46,831 nt of DNA from Acetobacter sp. (GTDB taxonomy: Bacteria > Pseudomonadota > Alphaproteobacteria > RF32 > CAG-239). Where the stretch lies: contig JAMPED010000006.1 of the NCBI GenBank assembly GCA_023665325.1, forward strand, positions 1-46,831. Reading direction: 5' to 3'. Under the pieces are notes generated by a model that did no database searches, was not told where the DNA came from, and saw only the letters and a list, made by a program, of their open reading frames with translations. Every line of letters begins with the position of its first letter. Within the stretch, counting starts at the first letter, position 1. Shown piece after piece: positions 32,435-42,973 of this stretch. Both the position numbers and the translations under genes were made by a program.

Positions 32435-32537
32435 TTTTGCAAAAAAGATAAATTTTTTGGTTTTGTTTACTATTTGTTGAAGAAATATTTATATTATGAC
32501 AAAAGTAAAATAATTTAAATTTAAGGATTTAACACAA

Positions 32538-33164
32538 ATGAATAAAAGTGCATTGGAAGTTTATGATAACACCCTTGTCCCGATGGTAATAGAGCAAACA
32601 TCAAGGGGAGAGCGTTCTTTTGATATTTTTTCACGCTTACTAAAAGAGCGTATTATTTTCTTAACCGGAGAAGTAAACGATGAGGTATCATCATTGGTTT
32701 GTGCACAACTCTTGTTTTTGGAATCTGAAAATCCTAAAAAAGATATTTTCTTATATATCAATTCTCCAGGTGGTGTCGTAACTTCCGGTTTGGCAATGTA
32801 TGATACAATGAAGTATATTTCTTGTGATGTTGCAACATTGTGTATTGGACAGGCTTGCTCAATGGGGTCATTTTTGCTCGCAGGAGGTACTAAAGGGAAA
32901 AGATATTCATTGCCCAATTCCCGCATTATGATTCACCAACCATCAGGTGGTGCACGCGGAATGGCATCTGATATTGAAATTCAAGCACGGGAAATTTTAG
33001 AATTAAGAAAACGTTTGAATAAAATTTATGCAGACAATACAGGAAATAAACTATCCGTAATTGAAAAAGCAATGGATAGGGACAATTTTATGAATCCAGA
33101 AGAAGCAAAAGAATTTGGGTTAATCGACCATATCGTTAAAAATCGTTTAGAAGTTATAAAATAG
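32538..33164 (+). CDS. clpP: ATP-dependent Clp protease proteolytic subunit
   Basis: The 208-residue serine peptidase forms the tetradecameric chamber that works with ClpX or ClpA. The catalytic triad is Ser108 (GQACSMGS), His133 (MIHQPSGG) and Asp182 (by family alignment). [10 protein letters not shown] and the N-terminal [15 protein letters not shown] are standard. AAGGA lies ten bases before the ATG. clpX follows nine bases after the stop, so the pair forms one operon. The upstream 100 bases are AT-rich; I saw no clear heat-shock promoter. Confidence 0.96.
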   Translation: MNKSALEVYDNTLVPMVIEQTSRGERSFDIFSRLLKERIIFLTGEVNDEVSSLVCAQLLFLESENPKKDIFLYINSPGGVVTSGLAMYDTMKYISCDVATLCIGQACSMGSFLLAGGTKGKRYSLPNSRIMIHQPSGGARGMASDIEIQAREILELRKRLNKIYADNTGNKLSVIEKAMDRDNFMNPEEAKEFGLIDHIVKNRLEVIK

Positions 33165-33173
33165 GATAAAATT

Positions 33174-34427
33174 ATGAGTGATACGGAAGAAAAAGTTTTA
33201 CATTGTTCATTCTGCGGTAAGAGCCAAAACGAAGTTAAAAAGCTTATTGCAGGACGAGGTGTGTATATTTGTGATGAATGCATCGATGTTTGCATAAATA
33301 TTGTTTCTCAGGAGGTCAAAGAGGAACATAAATCTGAAGAAGGAGCAGTCCACGAACATTTGCCAACTCCATCTAAAATTAAGGAATTTTTGGATCAATA
33401 TGTAATCGGACAAGAATACGCAAAAAAGGTATTATCTGTTGCAGTTTATAATCACTATAAACGTTTGAATAATAAGCGTAATAATCCAGATGTTGAAATT
33501 TCTAAATCAAACGTAATATTGATTGGTTCAACAGGTTCCGGTAAAACCCTACTTGCACAAACATTAGCCAAAGTGCTCGATGTCCCATTTGCAATTGCTG
33601 ATGCAACTACCTTAACAGAGGCTGGGTATGTTGGTGAAGATGTTGAAAATATTGTTCTAAAGTTAGTGCAAGCAGCAAATTATGATATTGAAAAAGCAGA
33701 GCGTGGAATTGTCTATATTGATGAAATTGATAAAATTACGCGTAAAACAGATGGTCCATCTATCACGCGTGATGTGTCTGGTGAAGGGGTGCAGCAAGCG
33801 TTACTGAAAATAATTGAAGGCACAGTTGCAAATATTCCGCCACAAGGAGGCAGAAAGCATCCTCAACAAGAATTCTTGCACGTAGATACAACTAATATTT
33901 TGTTTATATGCGGTGGTGCTTTTGCAGGGCTTGAAAAAATAATTGGACGACGCGGTCAAGAAACATCCATTGGCTTTGGGGCGCAAATTAAAGATGCGGA
34001 AGAAAAAAGCCTCGGTGAAATCTATAAAGAAGTTCAGCCTGAAGATTTATTGAAATATGGGCTTATTCCAGAATTTGTTGGTCGCTTACCAGTTATCGCA
34101 ACACTTGATGATTTAAATGAGAAGGCATTGATTAAAGTTTTAACCGAACCCAAAAATGCTATTATTAAACAATACAAAACATTGTTTGATATGGAAGAGG
34201 TCGAGTTAACAATAACAGATGACGCACTGACCGCAATTGCTAAAAAGGCAATTGAGCGTAAAACAGGTGCTCGAGGTTTACGTGCAATAATGGAAGAAAA
34301 TCTTTTAGAATTGATGTATGATATTCCAGATAAAAAAGATGTTACAGAAATTATTGTTGATGCATCAGTTATCAATGATGGAAAAGCTCCAACATACGTT
34401 CGTAAGCGTCATAAAAAAAGTGCTTAG
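33174..34427 (+). CDS. clpX: Clp protease ATP-binding unfoldase ClpX
   Basis: The 417-residue AAA+ unfoldase recognises tagged substrates and feeds ClpP. A four-cysteine zinc-binding domain (Cys11, 14, 33, 36) opens the protein. Walker A GSTGSGKT (118-125), Walker [11 protein letters not shown], the pore and GYVGEDVE loops, the arginine-finger region, and the ClpP-contacting IGF-type loop (SIGFGA) are all present. Length and order with clpP are canonical. A bidirectional terminator follows; lon, often next in this lineage, is absent here. Confidence 0.96.
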   Translation: MSDTEEKVLHCSFCGKSQNEVKKLIAGRGVYICDECIDVCINIVSQEVKEEHKSEEGAVHEHLPTPSKIKEFLDQYVIGQEYAKKVLSVAVYNHYKRLNNKRNNPDVEISKSNVILIGSTGSGKTLLAQTLAKVLDVPFAIADATTLTEAGYVGEDVENIVLKLVQAANYDIEKAERGIVYIDEIDKITRKTDGPSITRDVSGEGVQQALLKIIEGTVANIPPQGGRKHPQQEFLHVDTTNILFICGGAFAGLEKIIGRRGQETSIGFGAQIKDAEEKSLGEIYKEVQPEDLLKYGLIPEFVGRLPVIATLDDLNEKALIKVLTEPKNAIIKQYKTLFDMEEVELTITDDALTAIAKKAIERKTGARGLRAIMEENLLELMYDIPDKKDVTEIIVDASVINDGKAPTYVRKRHKKSA

Positions 34428-34439
34428 TATAAAGAAAAT

Positions 34440-34467
34440 AAAACCGCTGAAAAGCGGTTTTATTTTT
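34440..34467. terminator. Bidirectional terminator after clpX
   Basis: AAAACCGCT (34440-34448) and AGCGGTTTT (34453-34461) form a stem with a GAAA loop. T-rich sequence follows on both strands, serving clpX and the convergent operon. Confidence 0.9.
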
Positions 34468-34483
34468 ATGGATATTTTAATAA

Positions 34484-35068
34484 TTAGTCAATTGAAAGAA
34501 GATTTTTAATTTTTTCAGATAACTCAGGATGCTGAAGTGTTAAATCATTAAAAAGTTTTTCTGCTTCAATCTTACAATAAGAGTCATTTTCAAGCCGTAG
34601 AATAGCATAACTAGCTACTCTGAAAATATCTTCAAAAAATTCAGGATGATGTTCTAACATTTTTGAAAGAAGTTGATACAGATTAACAAGCTTTCCCGCG
34701 CTCCAGCAATTAACTTTTAGCCATTGTATCAACAGTTCAAAAGCTTGCGGAGCATAGGTATTATCATTATGCGCAATGTTTATAAGCAAAGTTAAAGGTG
34801 TTCGTTGATATTTAGCATAAATAATTTGTAAAATTTCTAATATCTCAGAACAATATTCATCTGTTTGTTGCAAAATATATTCTAAAATTGTGCACAAGTC
34901 ACCAGCATAAGCACTATCATTATCTTTCAATGTTAAACGTGCTTTAATAACTCTTAAAATGTTTGGGCACTCCTCTGGATGTGCTTTAATATAGATTCGA
35001 AAAAGCATCTTTTGAGTATCACTTCCAAAAGCATTATCGGAAACAGGCTTATTAAATATCTTGACCAT
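34484..35068 (-). CDS. Hypothetical alpha-helical protein downstream of holA
   Basis: I do not recognise this 194-residue protein. It is predicted to be nearly all helical, with repeated units of about 35-45 residues showing a His/Pro turn followed by a helix (AHPEECPNIL, HHPEFFEDIF and QHPELSEKIK are related). This suggests a HEAT- or armadillo-like solenoid. There is no signal peptide or membrane segment. Its ATG overlaps the holA stop codon by one base, so it is translationally coupled to the replisome subunit. It is last in the leuS-lptE-holA chain. A protein-binding role is inference. Confidence 0.7.
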   Translation of the reverse strand: MVKIFNKPVSDNAFGSDTQKMLFRIYIKAHPEECPNILRVIKARLTLKDNDSAYAGDLCTILEYILQQTDEYCSEILEILQIIYAKYQRTPLTLLINIAHNDNTYAPQAFELLIQWLKVNCWSAGKLVNLYQLLSKMLEHHPEFFEDIFRVASYAILRLENDSYCKIEAEKLFNDLTLQHPELSEKIKNLLSID

Positions 35069-36093
35069 TATCTAAATCTTTTAACTCCATTTGCAATGCG
35101 TATTAACGTAAAACTAACAGCTTGTTCGGCTGGAAAATCAGTCGTTTTGCACTCCCTTTCAGTCTGATAAAAAAGTGTCAAAGCACTCATAATTCGCGCT
35201 TTATTCCATATACGTAATTGATTTAAAAAAGCATTTTTACGAAAGAACATTAAAGGAGGACGTATTCCAAAGACTACTTTATCAGCTGTTTCACCTTTTT
35301 CCATTTTGATAGCACAATCCAAAAGTTTTATAAAATGATAACTCACTGTGCGGATAATAGAAACCGGATTCTCTCCTTCAAAAATAAGACGATTATATGA
35401 GGCTAAAGCTTTATCAGTTAGTCCTTGTGCCACAAAATAGCACAAATCTTCTTGAGAAGATGCTGAAGTATCACTGATAACTGTTAGAACATCCGTAATA
35501 CCAATATTTTTATTGTCTCCCATATAAGTTACAAGCTTATCTAACTCATTAGCGCTAATTTTGCGGTCATTAGATAAACGAGAGCATAAAAGTTGAAAAG
35601 CGTTGTTATCAATATTTATACCATTCTTAGCCATAAATTTTGAAGCAAATGCTGTAATATCTTCATCTCTGTCATCATAGCAGCCAATACCATAAAAATC
35701 CGTTTCATCTTTCGCCATAATAGCTAAGGAATCTTTAGTTTTAAGAGAAGATGAAGTTATAACTAGTAAAGTGTCAGAATGACTTGAAGCCAATAATTCT
35801 CGCAATGGTTTTGTTAACAAATTCGTTGCTTCTTTAATAACAACAACTCTACGCCCACCCATTAAAGATTGTGCATTAAATTCTGCATACAATGCTCCAA
35901 TGTCATTACTCACATCTGCCATTTCTAAATAACTTACGTGAAATGCATCATAAACATCAGGCGATACAGCTTTAATGAATTGCTGAGAAAGTGTCGCAAT
36001 CATTCCTTCGTTACTGCCATAAATGACGACACCACGCAATGCCGGATTTAATGATTTAACTAATCCCTCAACTTGTTCCGGTTTAATATTCAT
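35068..36093 (-). CDS. holA: DNA polymerase III subunit delta
   Basis: The 341-residue clamp-loader delta subunit opens the sliding clamp. Recognisable parts are the N-terminal VVIYGSNEG loop (not a true Walker A), the FNAQSLMGGRRVVVIKEA block and SNDRKISANELDKLVTYMG. A helical C-terminal collar carries FEGENPVSIIRTVSYHFIKL. Length fits. The ATG lies inside the last codons of lptE with GAGG eight bases upstream. The position directly after lptE is the standard alphaproteobacterial order. Confidence 0.92.
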   Translation of the reverse strand: MNIKPEQVEGLVKSLNPALRGVVIYGSNEGMIATLSQQFIKAVSPDVYDAFHVSYLEMADVSNDIGALYAEFNAQSLMGGRRVVVIKEATNLLTKPLRELLASSHSDTLLVITSSSLKTKDSLAIMAKDETDFYGIGCYDDRDEDITAFASKFMAKNGINIDNNAFQLLCSRLSNDRKISANELDKLVTYMGDNKNIGITDVLTVISDTSASSQEDLCYFVAQGLTDKALASYNRLIFEGENPVSIIRTVSYHFIKLLDCAIKMEKGETADKVVFGIRPPLMFFRKNAFLNQLRIWNKARIMSALTLFYQTERECKTTDFPAEQAVSFTLIRIANGVKRFR

Positions 36094-36646
36094 CCGGATT
36101 GCCTCTCTTAGTTTGCAGAGAATGGAAATATGCTCCTAAACGTAGAGAAATATCATTAGCAATAATCTTCGCCGCATTTTTCTCAAGCTTTTTCTGTGCA
36201 AATGTGGTAGAGTAGGGGTCACGTAAAATATCATATCCCAAATAAGCTACACTATTACCGCTAATAAGTTCATAATGTTCCTGATTTTTTAGAACATACG
36301 TAACACGATAAATAACTTTTTTACGCGTTGCAGTAATATCATTACGTAAAGCTTGATCAATTTCTTGCTTTTTAATCCCTGTTACCTTGAGGTAATATTT
36401 AGGATGTTTGGGTTGCCCTTTGGGAGAAAGCTTATCCAATAAATCATTACGTATTAACTGCCCGATACGATCTTGAATAAGCTCTACCTTTACACTAGCC
36501 ATTTCTTCAATAATTCCAGTGTCAAACTCATTGTCATAATACCATTCACTAGATGTCTTTTTTTCCACATAAAGTGGCTCAAATCCACATCCGGCAAACA
36601 AAAAGACTAACGCTATAACAGCTATATTTTTCTTACTATAAAACAA
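36083..36646 (-). CDS. lptE: LPS-assembly lipoprotein LptE
   Basis: The 187-residue lipoprotein plugs LptD in the outer membrane for LPS insertion. A signal with lipobox LFAGC (Cys20) opens the protein. The mature part shows the LptE-type alternation of strands and helices, with QALRNDITATRKKVIYRVTYVL. Initiation appears to be at TTG 36646: no in-frame ATG or GTG exists before the lipobox, an in-frame stop lies two codons upstream, and AGGA is ten bases before the TTG. It overlaps the leuS end by 11 bases. LptD is not in the window. Confidence 0.87.
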   Translation of the reverse strand: MFYSKKNIAVIALVFLFAGCGFEPLYVEKKTSSEWYYDNEFDTGIIEEMASVKVELIQDRIGQLIRNDLLDKLSPKGQPKHPKYYLKVTGIKKQEIDQALRNDITATRKKVIYRVTYVLKNQEHYELISGNSVAYLGYDILRDPYSTTFAQKKLEKNAAKIIANDISLRLGAYFHSLQTKRGNPDEY

Positions 36647-39113
36647 TATTTATAATCCTATTAGGTACAACAATTATTTTCTTTGGTTCAACATCAGCCA
36701 ACTGCTTTGCAACATTATCTAAAGACTTAGCTAATTCAATAACTTTTTCTTTATCCATATCGCGTTCAGCTTCAATTGTTCCACGCATTTTACCGTTAAT
36801 TTGAACGGCAATGGTGACAGTGTTATCTTTAGCTAATTCAGGATTTCCCTTCGGCCATCCTTCGTTAGCTATAAGCGATGTTTTATTCATACGAGCCCAC
36901 ATCTCATCGGCCAAGTGTGGGGCAAAAGGCGCAATAAGCTTTAATAATGTAGCATATAATTCTTCAGGAATTTCAGGTCTGCTAGCAAGATAGTTAACAT
37001 AAGTCATCAAAGACGAAACAGCAGTATTAAATTTCATCTGGTCGATTCTTTCACTAACCTCTAAAATGCATTTGTGCATTACCTGTAAATCTTTACCTGT
37101 TGGAGCAACAGCAGTTATTTTATTAAATAACGCAAAGATTTTATTTACAAAACGATATACTCCATTTAAGCTTTCATCAGACCACATTGCAACTTGGTCA
37201 AATGGTCCAATGAACATCTCATACATTCTGAAAGCATCTGCACCATATGTATCAATTACCTCATCAGGGTTGATAACATTTCCTCGAGATTTTGACATTT
37301 TTTCCCCATTTTCCGCCAAAATCATTCCGTGAGAAGTACGCTTATTATAGGGCTCAGGTGTAGGAACATACCCACAATCATATAAAAATTTATGCCAGAA
37401 ACGAGAATATAATAAGTGTAATGTTGTGTGTTCCATTCCCCCGTTATACCAGTCTACATTCATCCAATATTCAAGAGCTTCCTTAGACGCAAATTCTTTG
37501 TCATTATGCGGATCACAATATCTTAAGAAATACCAAGAAGATCCAGCCCAATTTGGCATAACATCAGTTTCGCGACGAGCTTTACCACCACATTTCGGGC
37601 AAGTTGTGTTAACCCAATCAGTAGCTTTTGCTAAAGGTGAATCCCCTTCATCATTCGGCAAAAAGTCTGAAATTTCAGGAAGTGTCAAAGGTAATTCGCT
37701 CTCAGGTATTGGTTGCCAACCGCAATGTTCACAGTAAACCATAGGAATAGGCTCTCCCCAATATCTTTGACGCGAAAATACCCAGTCACGAAGTTTGAAG
37801 TTAATTTTAGCATCGCCAAAGTTATGAGCTTTTGCATATTCAACAGCAGCCTTGATGCCATCTTCTTTACCCAAGCCATTCAAAAAGTCAGAGTTAATAT
37901 GAAGTCCATCTTCTTCAAATGCTTTCTGAGAAATGTCACCACCATCTAAAACCGGAATAATTGGCAAATCAAACACTTTAGCAAAATCATAATCACGTTG
38001 ATCGTGTGCTGGCACCGCCATAATTGCACCAGTACCATAACCAGTCAAAACATAATCAGAAATGAAAATCGGAATAAGCTTACCATTAAACGGATTTCTT
38101 GCTTTAATTCCTTTTAATTCTACACCAGTCTTCGAATCATTAGCAGTCCTCTGTAAGTCAGATTTTTTCGCAGTTTCTGTTACATAAGCTCGTATTTCTT
38201 CCCAGTTTTCAAATTTCTCTTTCAACTCTGAAATATACACGTGCTCAGGGGCTGTTACCATATAAGTAACGCCAAAAGCAGTATCAGGACGAGTTGTAAA
38301 TACTGTCAGTTTTTTCTCTAAGGAAACACCATTATTATCCGTAATTTCAAAATCAAGTTCAGCACCTTCCGAACGACCAATCCAATTAGTTTGCTGAGAT
38401 TTTACTCTGTCGATAAAATCAACATCTTTTAAATCATCAATGAGTCTGTCAGCATATTTGGTAATAGCAATCATCCATTGTTCTTTGTCTTTACGAACAA
38501 CTTCTGCACCACACCGCTCGCAATGTCCGTTAACAACTTCTTCGTTTGCTAACCCAACTTTACAAGAAGGACACCAGTTAATTGCTGTTTTTGCCTTATA
38601 GGCTAATCCTTTTTCAAAAAACTTTAAGAACATCCACTGCGTCCATTTATAATATTCTGGATCACAGGTATTAAAACATCTATCCCAATCAAAAGATAAA
38701 CCGATAGATTTTAGCTGACGAGTGAAATTCTCAATATTTGCCTTCGTAGAAACAGCTGGGTGAATACCAGTTTTAACTGCATAATTTTCAGCAGGTAGTC
38801 CAAATGCATCAAACCCCATTGGATAAAGAACATTAAAACCCTCCATACGCTTTTTACGCACAATCACATCCAAAGCTGTATAAGAACGAGGATGCCCCAC
38901 GTGCAAACCAGCACCAGACGGGTATGGAAATTCAACCAATGCATAAAATTTTTCTTTCTCAGGGTCAATTTCTACTTTATAAGCTTTTTCATCTTCCCAA
39001 ATCTTCTGCCACTTATCTTCAATCTTTTTGAAGTTATAGCGTTCTTCAATTTCCCAGTCTTTTTTCCATTCATCAAAACTGTCTTTTCCATTATATCTGG
39101 CATTTGCAACCAT
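36636..39113 (-). CDS. leuS: Leucyl-tRNA synthetase
   Basis: The 825-residue class I synthetase charges tRNA-Leu. The HIGH-type motif is His71-Val-Gly-His74 in GLHVGHPRSYTA. Two zinc-type Cys clusters (WCPSC...CERCG near 180-205 and CEHCG...CPKCG), the editing domain with TTRPDT, and KMSKS near residue 605 are present. The signature HVGHPRSYTALDV and the MPNWAGSSWYFLRYCD segment differ from the usual alphaproteobacterial forms (HMGH-x-RNYAMGDV and a FVDSSWY-type stretch). They resemble LeuS of other phyla. This suggests replacement by transfer, though the gene sits in its normal leuS-lptE-holA place. AAGGA precedes the ATG. Confidence 0.96.
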   Translation of the reverse strand: MVANARYNGKDSFDEWKKDWEIEERYNFKKIEDKWQKIWEDEKAYKVEIDPEKEKFYALVEFPYPSGAGLHVGHPRSYTALDVIVRKKRMEGFNVLYPMGFDAFGLPAENYAVKTGIHPAVSTKANIENFTRQLKSIGLSFDWDRCFNTCDPEYYKWTQWMFLKFFEKGLAYKAKTAINWCPSCKVGLANEEVVNGHCERCGAEVVRKDKEQWMIAITKYADRLIDDLKDVDFIDRVKSQQTNWIGRSEGAELDFEITDNNGVSLEKKLTVFTTRPDTAFGVTYMVTAPEHVYISELKEKFENWEEIRAYVTETAKKSDLQRTANDSKTGVELKGIKARNPFNGKLIPIFISDYVLTGYGTGAIMAVPAHDQRDYDFAKVFDLPIIPVLDGGDISQKAFEEDGLHINSDFLNGLGKEDGIKAAVEYAKAHNFGDAKINFKLRDWVFSRQRYWGEPIPMVYCEHCGWQPIPESELPLTLPEISDFLPNDEGDSPLAKATDWVNTTCPKCGGKARRETDVMPNWAGSSWYFLRYCDPHNDKEFASKEALEYWMNVDWYNGGMEHTTLHLLYSRFWHKFLYDCGYVPTPEPYNKRTSHGMILAENGEKMSKSRGNVINPDEVIDTYGADAFRMYEMFIGPFDQVAMWSDESLNGVYRFVNKIFALFNKITAVAPTGKDLQVMHKCILEVSERIDQMKFNTAVSSLMTYVNYLASRPEIPEELYATLLKLIAPFAPHLADEMWARMNKTSLIANEGWPKGNPELAKDNTVTIAVQINGKMRGTIEAERDMDKEKVIELAKSLDNVAKQLADVEPKKIIVVPNRIINIVL

Positions 39114-39232
39114 CGTTAATATCCTTACATTACAAATTATCGTTTCTAAAAGTTACGCATAATTTATCATAATGAAAAAAAAATACAACGCATTTTTATG
39201 TTTTTTAGCAATCTTAAAATTTATAGCCAAAA

Positions 39233-39889
39233 CTAAATTTCAGCTCTTTGTTGAAAGGCTTTTTCGTTAGCACGAACTTTATCATCAAATCTATCTAAAA
39301 ACCAGTTAATATCTTCCTCTTCTTCCTTAATCATCTGGTAAAAACGTTTGCGATATTCAATAACCATACTAACTTCTGAAATTTCAACATCAACCGCCTG
39401 AATAGCATTTCCGGTTCCACGAATGAGCTTAAATTTTACTGGAATTTTTTCAATTTGAATATTTTTGAGAATATTACTCGCATCAATAGTGCATTGTACA
39501 GTTGTAAAGCGCGGATGCTCAGTTACTGTATCTATAGAAAATTTGATATCACTAGCGTTAATATTTAAATTAAATTGTTTGTAAACACTTAAAATATAAC
39601 GTTGAAAAAGATGCTGATAGCGTTCTTTTTGCTCATTGGTCATAATGCGGGCATACTTTCCAATAACAAATTTTGAAACATAATCCAAATTAACATATTC
39701 TGTCATCATTTTATCAAGTTTTGAATATTTGATAATTGGATCCGCTTCAGATAATACCTGCAATAATTCTTGTCCTTTACTATTTGCCCACATACGCGCA
39801 TCAGTACTGTTCACCGCAACAGTATCAGCCAAGACAGACTGCATAAACATAAATAAGCCAATTAAAGCAATTTGAAACGATTTAAACAT
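39233..39889 (-). CDS. mlaC: Phospholipid-binding protein MlaC
   Basis: The 218-residue periplasmic protein shuttles phospholipids between the MlaD ring and the outer membrane. A signal peptide covers about residues 1-21. The MlaC/Ttg2D fold is indicated by the VNLDYVSKFVIGKYARIMTNEQKERYQHLFQRYI stretch and a later strand set ending in MVIEYRKRFYQMI. I start at ATG 39889, with AGGA ten bases upstream; the adjacent TTG is rejected. It is separated from leuS by 120 bases and from the GT39-like gene by about 60. Its partners may be the mlaD genes 12 kb away; MlaE and MlaF are not seen. Confidence 0.88.
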   Translation of the reverse strand: MFKSFQIALIGLFMFMQSVLADTVAVNSTDARMWANSKGQELLQVLSEADPIIKYSKLDKMMTEYVNLDYVSKFVIGKYARIMTNEQKERYQHLFQRYILSVYKQFNLNINASDIKFSIDTVTEHPRFTTVQCTIDASNILKNIQIEKIPVKFKLIRGTGNAIQAVDVEISEVSMVIEYRKRFYQMIKEEEEDINWFLDRFDDKVRANEKAFQQRAEI

Positions 39890-39951
39890 CAATAAAATTC
39901 CTAAATTATCAACATATTAAGAATAGCATCAAAAACTTAAAAAAGCATAAA

Positions 39952-41406
39952 TTATTTTAAAACCACCAAACTTTCAAAAGGGGTAGGGGCATACAATGCG
40001 TTGATGATTTCAGGGATGAATTTTTGGGAATATTTACGTTCACCATAAGTTCGTAAAGCACGTAAATCAACATAATCTCTGGTGTAAATAAACTTCGGGC
40101 GAAACTGAAGGATAAGCTGATTGATATCAATTTTATTTTCGATACCATATTCTTTTTCCATTACTGGTAGAAGCATATCCAACCCAAACCAGTAATAACT
40201 AACATCATAACGGTAAACATTAAAATTTTTATCATACCCATTCATTAGTAAATCTGTTGGTTCAGAATTTTGATGAATATAATCTACCATTTTGTAATAG
40301 GTATAGCTGTTATGTCTTGCTGATGTTCTATCTACTTGGTTGAAAATATTGCCTAGATATAAAAACAATCCGATAAGCATCATAAGGCAAAGAACTTTGT
40401 GCTGAGGCATTATAATTTTGTTTAGTCCTGATAATATAAGTGCTGCAAGCATTGTCAATAAGGTATAATAATTAGGATGCGGAGCAAAATAAAAACCACG
40501 CATAATAAACTCCGCCCAATAAAGTATAGCCAAAATTTTGAAGTATCTATTTTCTTTTCGAACTAAATAGAAAGAAACAATAAGTGCTATACCATAAATA
40601 CTTAAAAATAGGTTTTTATACCAAAAAGCACCACGTTCAAAATATGCAACCATTGCTTGGTTGAAGTGGATGTTTAATTCAATATATTCTAAGAGTCCAC
40701 CTTGGAAATATAAAAATCCCATAAATAAAAACATAAGTCCAACAGCAGGCAAAGCTGCTAATGTTGCAGATTTTAGTTGCATTTTTCTTTTGAAAATCAA
40801 AAACAGCATAATTACTTCAACAAAAATAAGCAAAAGAGAGATTTTTTGTAAAAATAATGCAGAAAAAGTAAAACTCAAAAAAGAATAAACAAGAAGTCGC
40901 GTTTGCAAAGTCCGTAAATAGCAAAACCAATAATAAATCCCAACAATAAAAAATAAATTCATATAATTATCAGGGCGGAATTGTGAAAAATTATAAACAG
41001 TAATAATGTTACACAATGTAAATGCAACAGCAAACCACGCACCAGCTTTGTTTTCAAAAAATAAAGCGATTCGGTATATATACCAAACCGTGAGGCAAGA
41101 ACAGATAAAACTCATCCCGCGCATAACATAAAATATGCTGACATTATCATAAAAGATACTGACAACAGGGGCACTCAAATACCATAATAGTGGATTGTGA
41201 TGTTCAAAAAAATCCAAATAAGGAACTTTGCCAACACTTATTAGCCACGCAGCGTGCAGATGCTCAAATTCATCAACAATTTGAAAACCTGAAAAAACAA
41301 ATGCATATAAAATAACCAAAAGAGCAGCCCCACAAAGAATTTTCAAAACTCTAATAAGCGCCGCATTGTCAAATTCAAATAGTTGCTGCTCTATGAATTT
41401 ACGCAT
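39952..41406 (-). CDS. GT39-like membrane glycosyltransferase
   Basis: The 484-residue membrane protein has ten or more hydrophobic helices. A first-loop acidic motif is VDEFEHLHAAWL, followed by LDFFEHHNPLLWYL and FSQFRPDNYMNL. This pattern fits polyprenyl-phosphate-sugar-dependent GT39/PMT-like enzymes. A soluble C-terminal part of about 100 residues follows (from TSARHNSYTYYK). The gene starts four bases after the flavoprotein gene with only a weak AGG upstream, so translation is probably coupled. It is likely part of a surface-glycan operon with that enzyme. Substrate unknown. Confidence 0.75.
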   Translation of the reverse strand: MRKFIEQQLFEFDNAALIRVLKILCGAALLVILYAFVFSGFQIVDEFEHLHAAWLISVGKVPYLDFFEHHNPLLWYLSAPVVSIFYDNVSIFYVMRGMSFICSCLTVWYIYRIALFFENKAGAWFAVAFTLCNIITVYNFSQFRPDNYMNLFFIVGIYYWFCYLRTLQTRLLVYSFLSFTFSALFLQKISLLLIFVEVIMLFLIFKRKMQLKSATLAALPAVGLMFLFMGFLYFQGGLLEYIELNIHFNQAMVAYFERGAFWYKNLFLSIYGIALIVSFYLVRKENRYFKILAILYWAEFIMRGFYFAPHPNYYTLLTMLAALILSGLNKIIMPQHKVLCLMMLIGLFLYLGNIFNQVDRTSARHNSYTYYKMVDYIHQNSEPTDLLMNGYDKNFNVYRYDVSYYWFGLDMLLPVMEKEYGIENKIDINQLILQFRPKFIYTRDYVDLRALRTYGERKYSQKFIPEIINALYAPTPFESLVVLK

Positions 41407-41410
41407 AATT

Positions 41411-42973
41411 TTAAGCCTGTTTTTCTTCGTGATAATCCGATTCGGTATTGACTGACCAAATTTCTTCCTTATCTTTACACTCTCCTAAAATATAATCAAC
41501 AGCTCGCATCGCAGCTAAAGTAGAGTGATCCATATTGTTATAACGGTGCATACCATTTCTCCCCACCAGATAAAGGTTAGAAAACTTGTTAGTAAAGCGC
41601 TTAATTTCATCAAATTTATCATAAGAACCAAAATACGCCGGATAAGCTTTTTTGACGCGATGTGTATAAGCATCTAACACATCTTTTTTATCAAAAATTC
41701 CAATCTTATCAGCTTCGTTAATGGCAAAGTCAATAAACGTTTTCTCATCATCTGTCCAGATTTTATCCTGCTCATTGCAGAAATACTCCAAACCAATCCA
41801 TACTGTGTTTTGAAAATCATTCACTAAATATGGACTCCAGTTATTAAATACCTGAATACGTCCTAGCTTAACTTCACGTTCCTGTACATAAATCCACGTA
41901 TCAGGAACAATATTGTTAATTGTTTTAATCGCTGTTGTATTTTTTAGCTTAAGCTTATCAAGTAAAACCCCAACAACTCTAAAGTCACGATACATTAAAC
42001 CTTTTGCGATTTGATGAATATCTCTCGGAACATTATTCATCGATTCGATAAGGTCTTTTACAGGCATTGTTGAAATGAAAATATCTCCCTCGTACACAGT
42101 CTTGTTGCCATTTTTATCAATAGTTTCAACCGAGGAAACTTTAAAATCCTTTCTGACAATATTAGTAACTTTCTGTCCGAAAATAATTTGCCCACCTTTT
42201 TTTTGAATTTCTTCAGCAACACTTTGCCACAAATGTCCAGGGCCAAATTTTGGGTAAAAGAAACTCTCAATAAAGCTTGTCTCAACCGCACCACCTTTTT
42301 TACCGGTTAAGTTTTGAGCCATCTGTTTTAAGACCTTTAAGATGGAAATTCCTTTAATTCGTTGTGCTCCCCATTCTGCAGAAATTTTATCACAATCGAT
42401 TCCCCAAAGTTTTTCTGTATAGTCCTTAAAAAAAGTTAAATAAAGCTCTTTACCAAAACGGTTAATCATAAAGTCTTGTAAAGATTTCTCATCCTTAATT
42501 GGGAATGCAAGGGCTTTCATATAAGAACAGCCGATTTTAAACATTCTCCAAAGCCCAAGCCCTTTAATCGTTTCCATATTAAGACTAACTGGATAGCTGA
42601 AAAAAGTTTTAAGGTAATAAATACGAGAAAGGCGATTCCTTTTTAACATCACTTTATCAGTTTTTTCGGGATTTGGCGCATCTTTTTTGTCAGAGAGTTC
42701 AACTTCTCTCTCTAAAATAATGTCATCTTTAGAGGGCTTTCCCTGCAGTGGCAAAATATCCAGCCACCAGTTCATCACTCGCTCAGATTTAGAGAAAAAG
42801 CGATGTCCTCCCATATCAATTTTGTTATTTTTATAATCAAGCGTAGCGCTAATTCCACCCACAAAGTCATTCTCTTCTAAGATAATAGGTGTAATATCAG
42901 AGCGTGTTAACAGTTCATATGCAGCAGTCAACCCAGCAGGTCCCGCACCGATAATGATAGCCTTCTTCCCCAT
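41411..42973 (-). CDS. NAD(P)/FAD-dependent oxidoreductase, UDP-galactopyranose-mutase-like
   Basis: The 520-residue flavoprotein begins with the dinucleotide-binding [16 protein letters not shown] (6-21) and carries [12 protein letters not shown] and [12 protein letters not shown]-terminal FAD-contact stretch is [17 protein letters not shown]. The fold matches the amine-oxidase/UDP-galactopyranose-mutase superfamily, members of which often sit in polysaccharide clusters. Whether it ring-contracts a sugar nucleotide or oxidises a polyprenyl or lipid substrate cannot be told. A strong AAAGGAGA site precedes the ATG. It is followed four bases later by the GT39-like gene, supporting a joint role in surface-glycan synthesis. 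Confidence 0.82.
   Translation of the reverse strand: MGKKAIIIGAGPAGLTAAYELLTRSDITPIILEENDFVGGISATLDYKNNKIDMGGHRFFSKSERVMNWWLDILPLQGKPSKDDIILEREVELSDKKDAPNPEKTDKVMLKRNRLSRIYYLKTFFSYPVSLNMETIKGLGLWRMFKIGCSYMKALAFPIKDEKSLQDFMINRFGKELYLTFFKDYTEKLWGIDCDKISAEWGAQRIKGISILKVLKQMAQNLTGKKGGAVETSFIESFFYPKFGPGHLWQSVAEEIQKKGGQIIFGQKVTNIVRKDFKVSSVETIDKNGNKTVYEGDIFISTMPVKDLIESMNNVPRDIHQIAKGLMYRDFRVVGVLLDKLKLKNTTAIKTINNIVPDTWIYVQEREVKLGRIQVFNNWSPYLVNDFQNTVWIGLEYFCNEQDKIWTDDEKTFIDFAINEADKIGIFDKKDVLDAYTHRVKKAYPAYFGSYDKFDEIKRFTNKFSNLYLVGRNGMHRYNNMDHSTLAAMRAVDYILGECKDKEEIWSVNTESDYHEEKQA

Noticed and set aside
32435..32537. Heat-shock (sigma-32) promoter before clpP
   Set aside because: No convincing CTTGAA...CCCCAT pair; only AT-rich sequence with weak matches.
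32561..32926. 121-codon antisense frame in clpP
   Set aside because: Covers the conserved catalytic region of clpP; no independent coding signs.
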